Positions 6,197 through 6,839 of a stretch of DNA of 6,839 nt are shown one piece after another. The translations under genes and the position numbers were made by a program. Origin of the DNA: Defluviicoccus sp. (GTDB lineage: Bacteria > Pseudomonadota > Alphaproteobacteria > MPNO01); contig JAPPHW010000354.1 in assembly GCA_028820945.1 (NCBI GenBank), positions 1 through 6,839 on the forward strand. The letters run 5' to 3'. The notes below the pieces were generated by a model. The model saw only the letters and a list, made by a program, of their open reading frames with translations, searched no databases and was not told the DNA's origin. Position 1 is the stretch's first letter, and every line of letters starts with the position of its first letter.

Positions 6197-6839
6197 TCAC
6201 GCCGCGCCTCGCACGCGGTCGATCAGCGCGGCCGGGTCGAGCGGCGGCACATCGCTCCGCCACGCGACATGGCCGTCGGGGCGGACGAGGATCAGGCGCT
6301 GGCCGTAGAGATCCGCGGCCTCCGGACGGTCGATATCGACGACCTCCAGGGGAACCCCCGCCCCGGCCGCGGCCGCAACGACGGGCGCGACGTCGGGCGG
6401 CCCGGCACCGAAACGGACCAGCACGAAACCGCCGCCGAACAGGTCCAGCGTCGACCGCCCTTCGCCGATCCAGCAGTGGGGCGCGCGGGTCCCCGGCCTC
6501 GCCGAGGGAAGCAGCTCGTCCGCGCCTTCCGGCGGCGGCGTCCCGTCCGGCACGCAGATCGGCGATCCTTCGTAGCAGAATTGCGCGCGGAGCTGCTCCG
6601 GCAGGGTGAGCGCGAGCAGGATCCCGGGATCGTCTTCGAACGCCCGGCGGAACGCCTCCGGGCCGGGCAACGCGGCGAGAGCGTCGTAGGTCCGGGTCGA
6701 GAGTTCCACGATGCGTTCGGCGATCGGCTTCGATTCCGTTTGGTAGGAGTCGAGGAGTCCGCCGCCGCCCCACCCATCGAGCATGGCGGCGAGCTTCCAG
6801 GCGAGATTGACGGCCTCGCACACGCCGATATGCATCCCG
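6197..6839 (-). CDS. FAD-dependent aromatic monooxygenase (phenol hydroxylase / TfdB type), C-terminal part
   Basis: About 213 C-terminal residues are present; the FAD-binding N-terminus lies beyond the right edge. Family members have roughly 500-600 residues and use NAD(P)H and oxygen to hydroxylate phenolic rings. The visible part opens with GMHIGVCEAVNLAWKLA, the last FAD-contact motif (usually GMNxGxxDAxNLxWKL), here with His for Asn and Glu for Asp. It is followed by the L-D-S-Y-x-x-E-x-x-P-I-A motif. The C-terminal thioredoxin-like domain shows APHCWIGEGRSTLDLFGGGF and then ILVRPDGHVAWRSD, both hallmark blocks of this enzyme group. The stop TGA (6199-6197) lies 35 bases before the luciferase-like gene, which is likely cotranscribed. 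The phenolic substrate is unknown. The reading frame stays open to base 6839, so the start codon is outside the window. Confidence 0.92.
   Translation of the reverse strand, partial: GMHIGVCEAVNLAWKLAAMLDGWGGGGLLDSYQTESKPIAERIVELSTRTYDALAALPGPEAFRRAFEDDPGILLALTLPEQLRAQFCYEGSPICVPDGTPPPEGADELLPSARPGTRAPHCWIGEGRSTLDLFGGGFVLVRFGAGPPDVAPVVAAAAGAGVPLEVVDIDRPEAADLYGQRLILVRPDGHVAWRSDVPPLDPAALIDRVRGAA

Noticed and set aside
4344..6308. 654-codon plus-strand open frame
   Set aside because: It runs out of frame through the VOC gene and then antisense to the luciferase-like gene. The translation is Arg/Gly/Pro-rich with no domain, while both overlapped genes have clear families.

Overview
The window is about 67% GC, with strong G/C preference at third codon positions. 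The gene content fits a soil, freshwater or marine Alphaproteobacterium (Rhizobiales or Rhodospirillales type), but that assignment rests on composition and gene style only. There is no rRNA, tRNA, CRISPR array or recognisable insertion sequence. Two genes run off the edges: a sulfatase on the left and a flavoprotein monooxygenase on the right.

Layout, left to right. (1) A sulfatase-family hydrolase on the minus strand, cut at its C-terminus (1-1215). (2) A complete type VII toxin-antitoxin pair on the minus strand, mntA (1720-2028) followed by hepT (1383-1736), overlapping by 17 bases. A short coding-like fragment of unknown origin lies upstream of mntA and ends in an ATGA overlap with its start. 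(3) An opine/octopine dehydrogenase-family protein on the minus strand (2243-3367). (4) An AT-rich block (about 29% GC at 3441-3540) leading into a small plus-strand gene for a secreted, cysteine- and histidine-rich protein of the YHYH type (3506-3790). (5) A plus-strand protein of two tandem VOC (glyoxalase/extradiol dioxygenase-fold) modules (3946-5178). (6) On the minus strand, a C-terminal piece of a phenol-hydroxylase-type FAD monooxygenase (6197 to the right edge), followed after 35 bases by a luciferase-like flavin/F420-dependent oxidoreductase (5175-6161). The last gene converges on the VOC gene and their stop codons overlap.

How the genes may work together. Oxygen insertion into an aromatic ring (FAD monooxygenase), a luciferase-like redox enzyme and a VOC-fold protein are typical parts of gene neighbourhoods for breakdown of aromatic or xenobiotic compounds. 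A sulfatase and an opine-type dehydrogenase would fit a broader scavenging role. No substrate can be read from the sequence. The toxin-antitoxin pair and the AT-rich small-protein gene look like accessory insertions between the metabolic genes.

The points most worth a second look are three. The VOC protein is a duplicated fold-plus-helical-tail unit in which neither copy appears to keep a full metal triad. The six-cysteine exported mini-protein sits in a compositionally foreign block. The unrecognised coding-like fragment abuts mntA.
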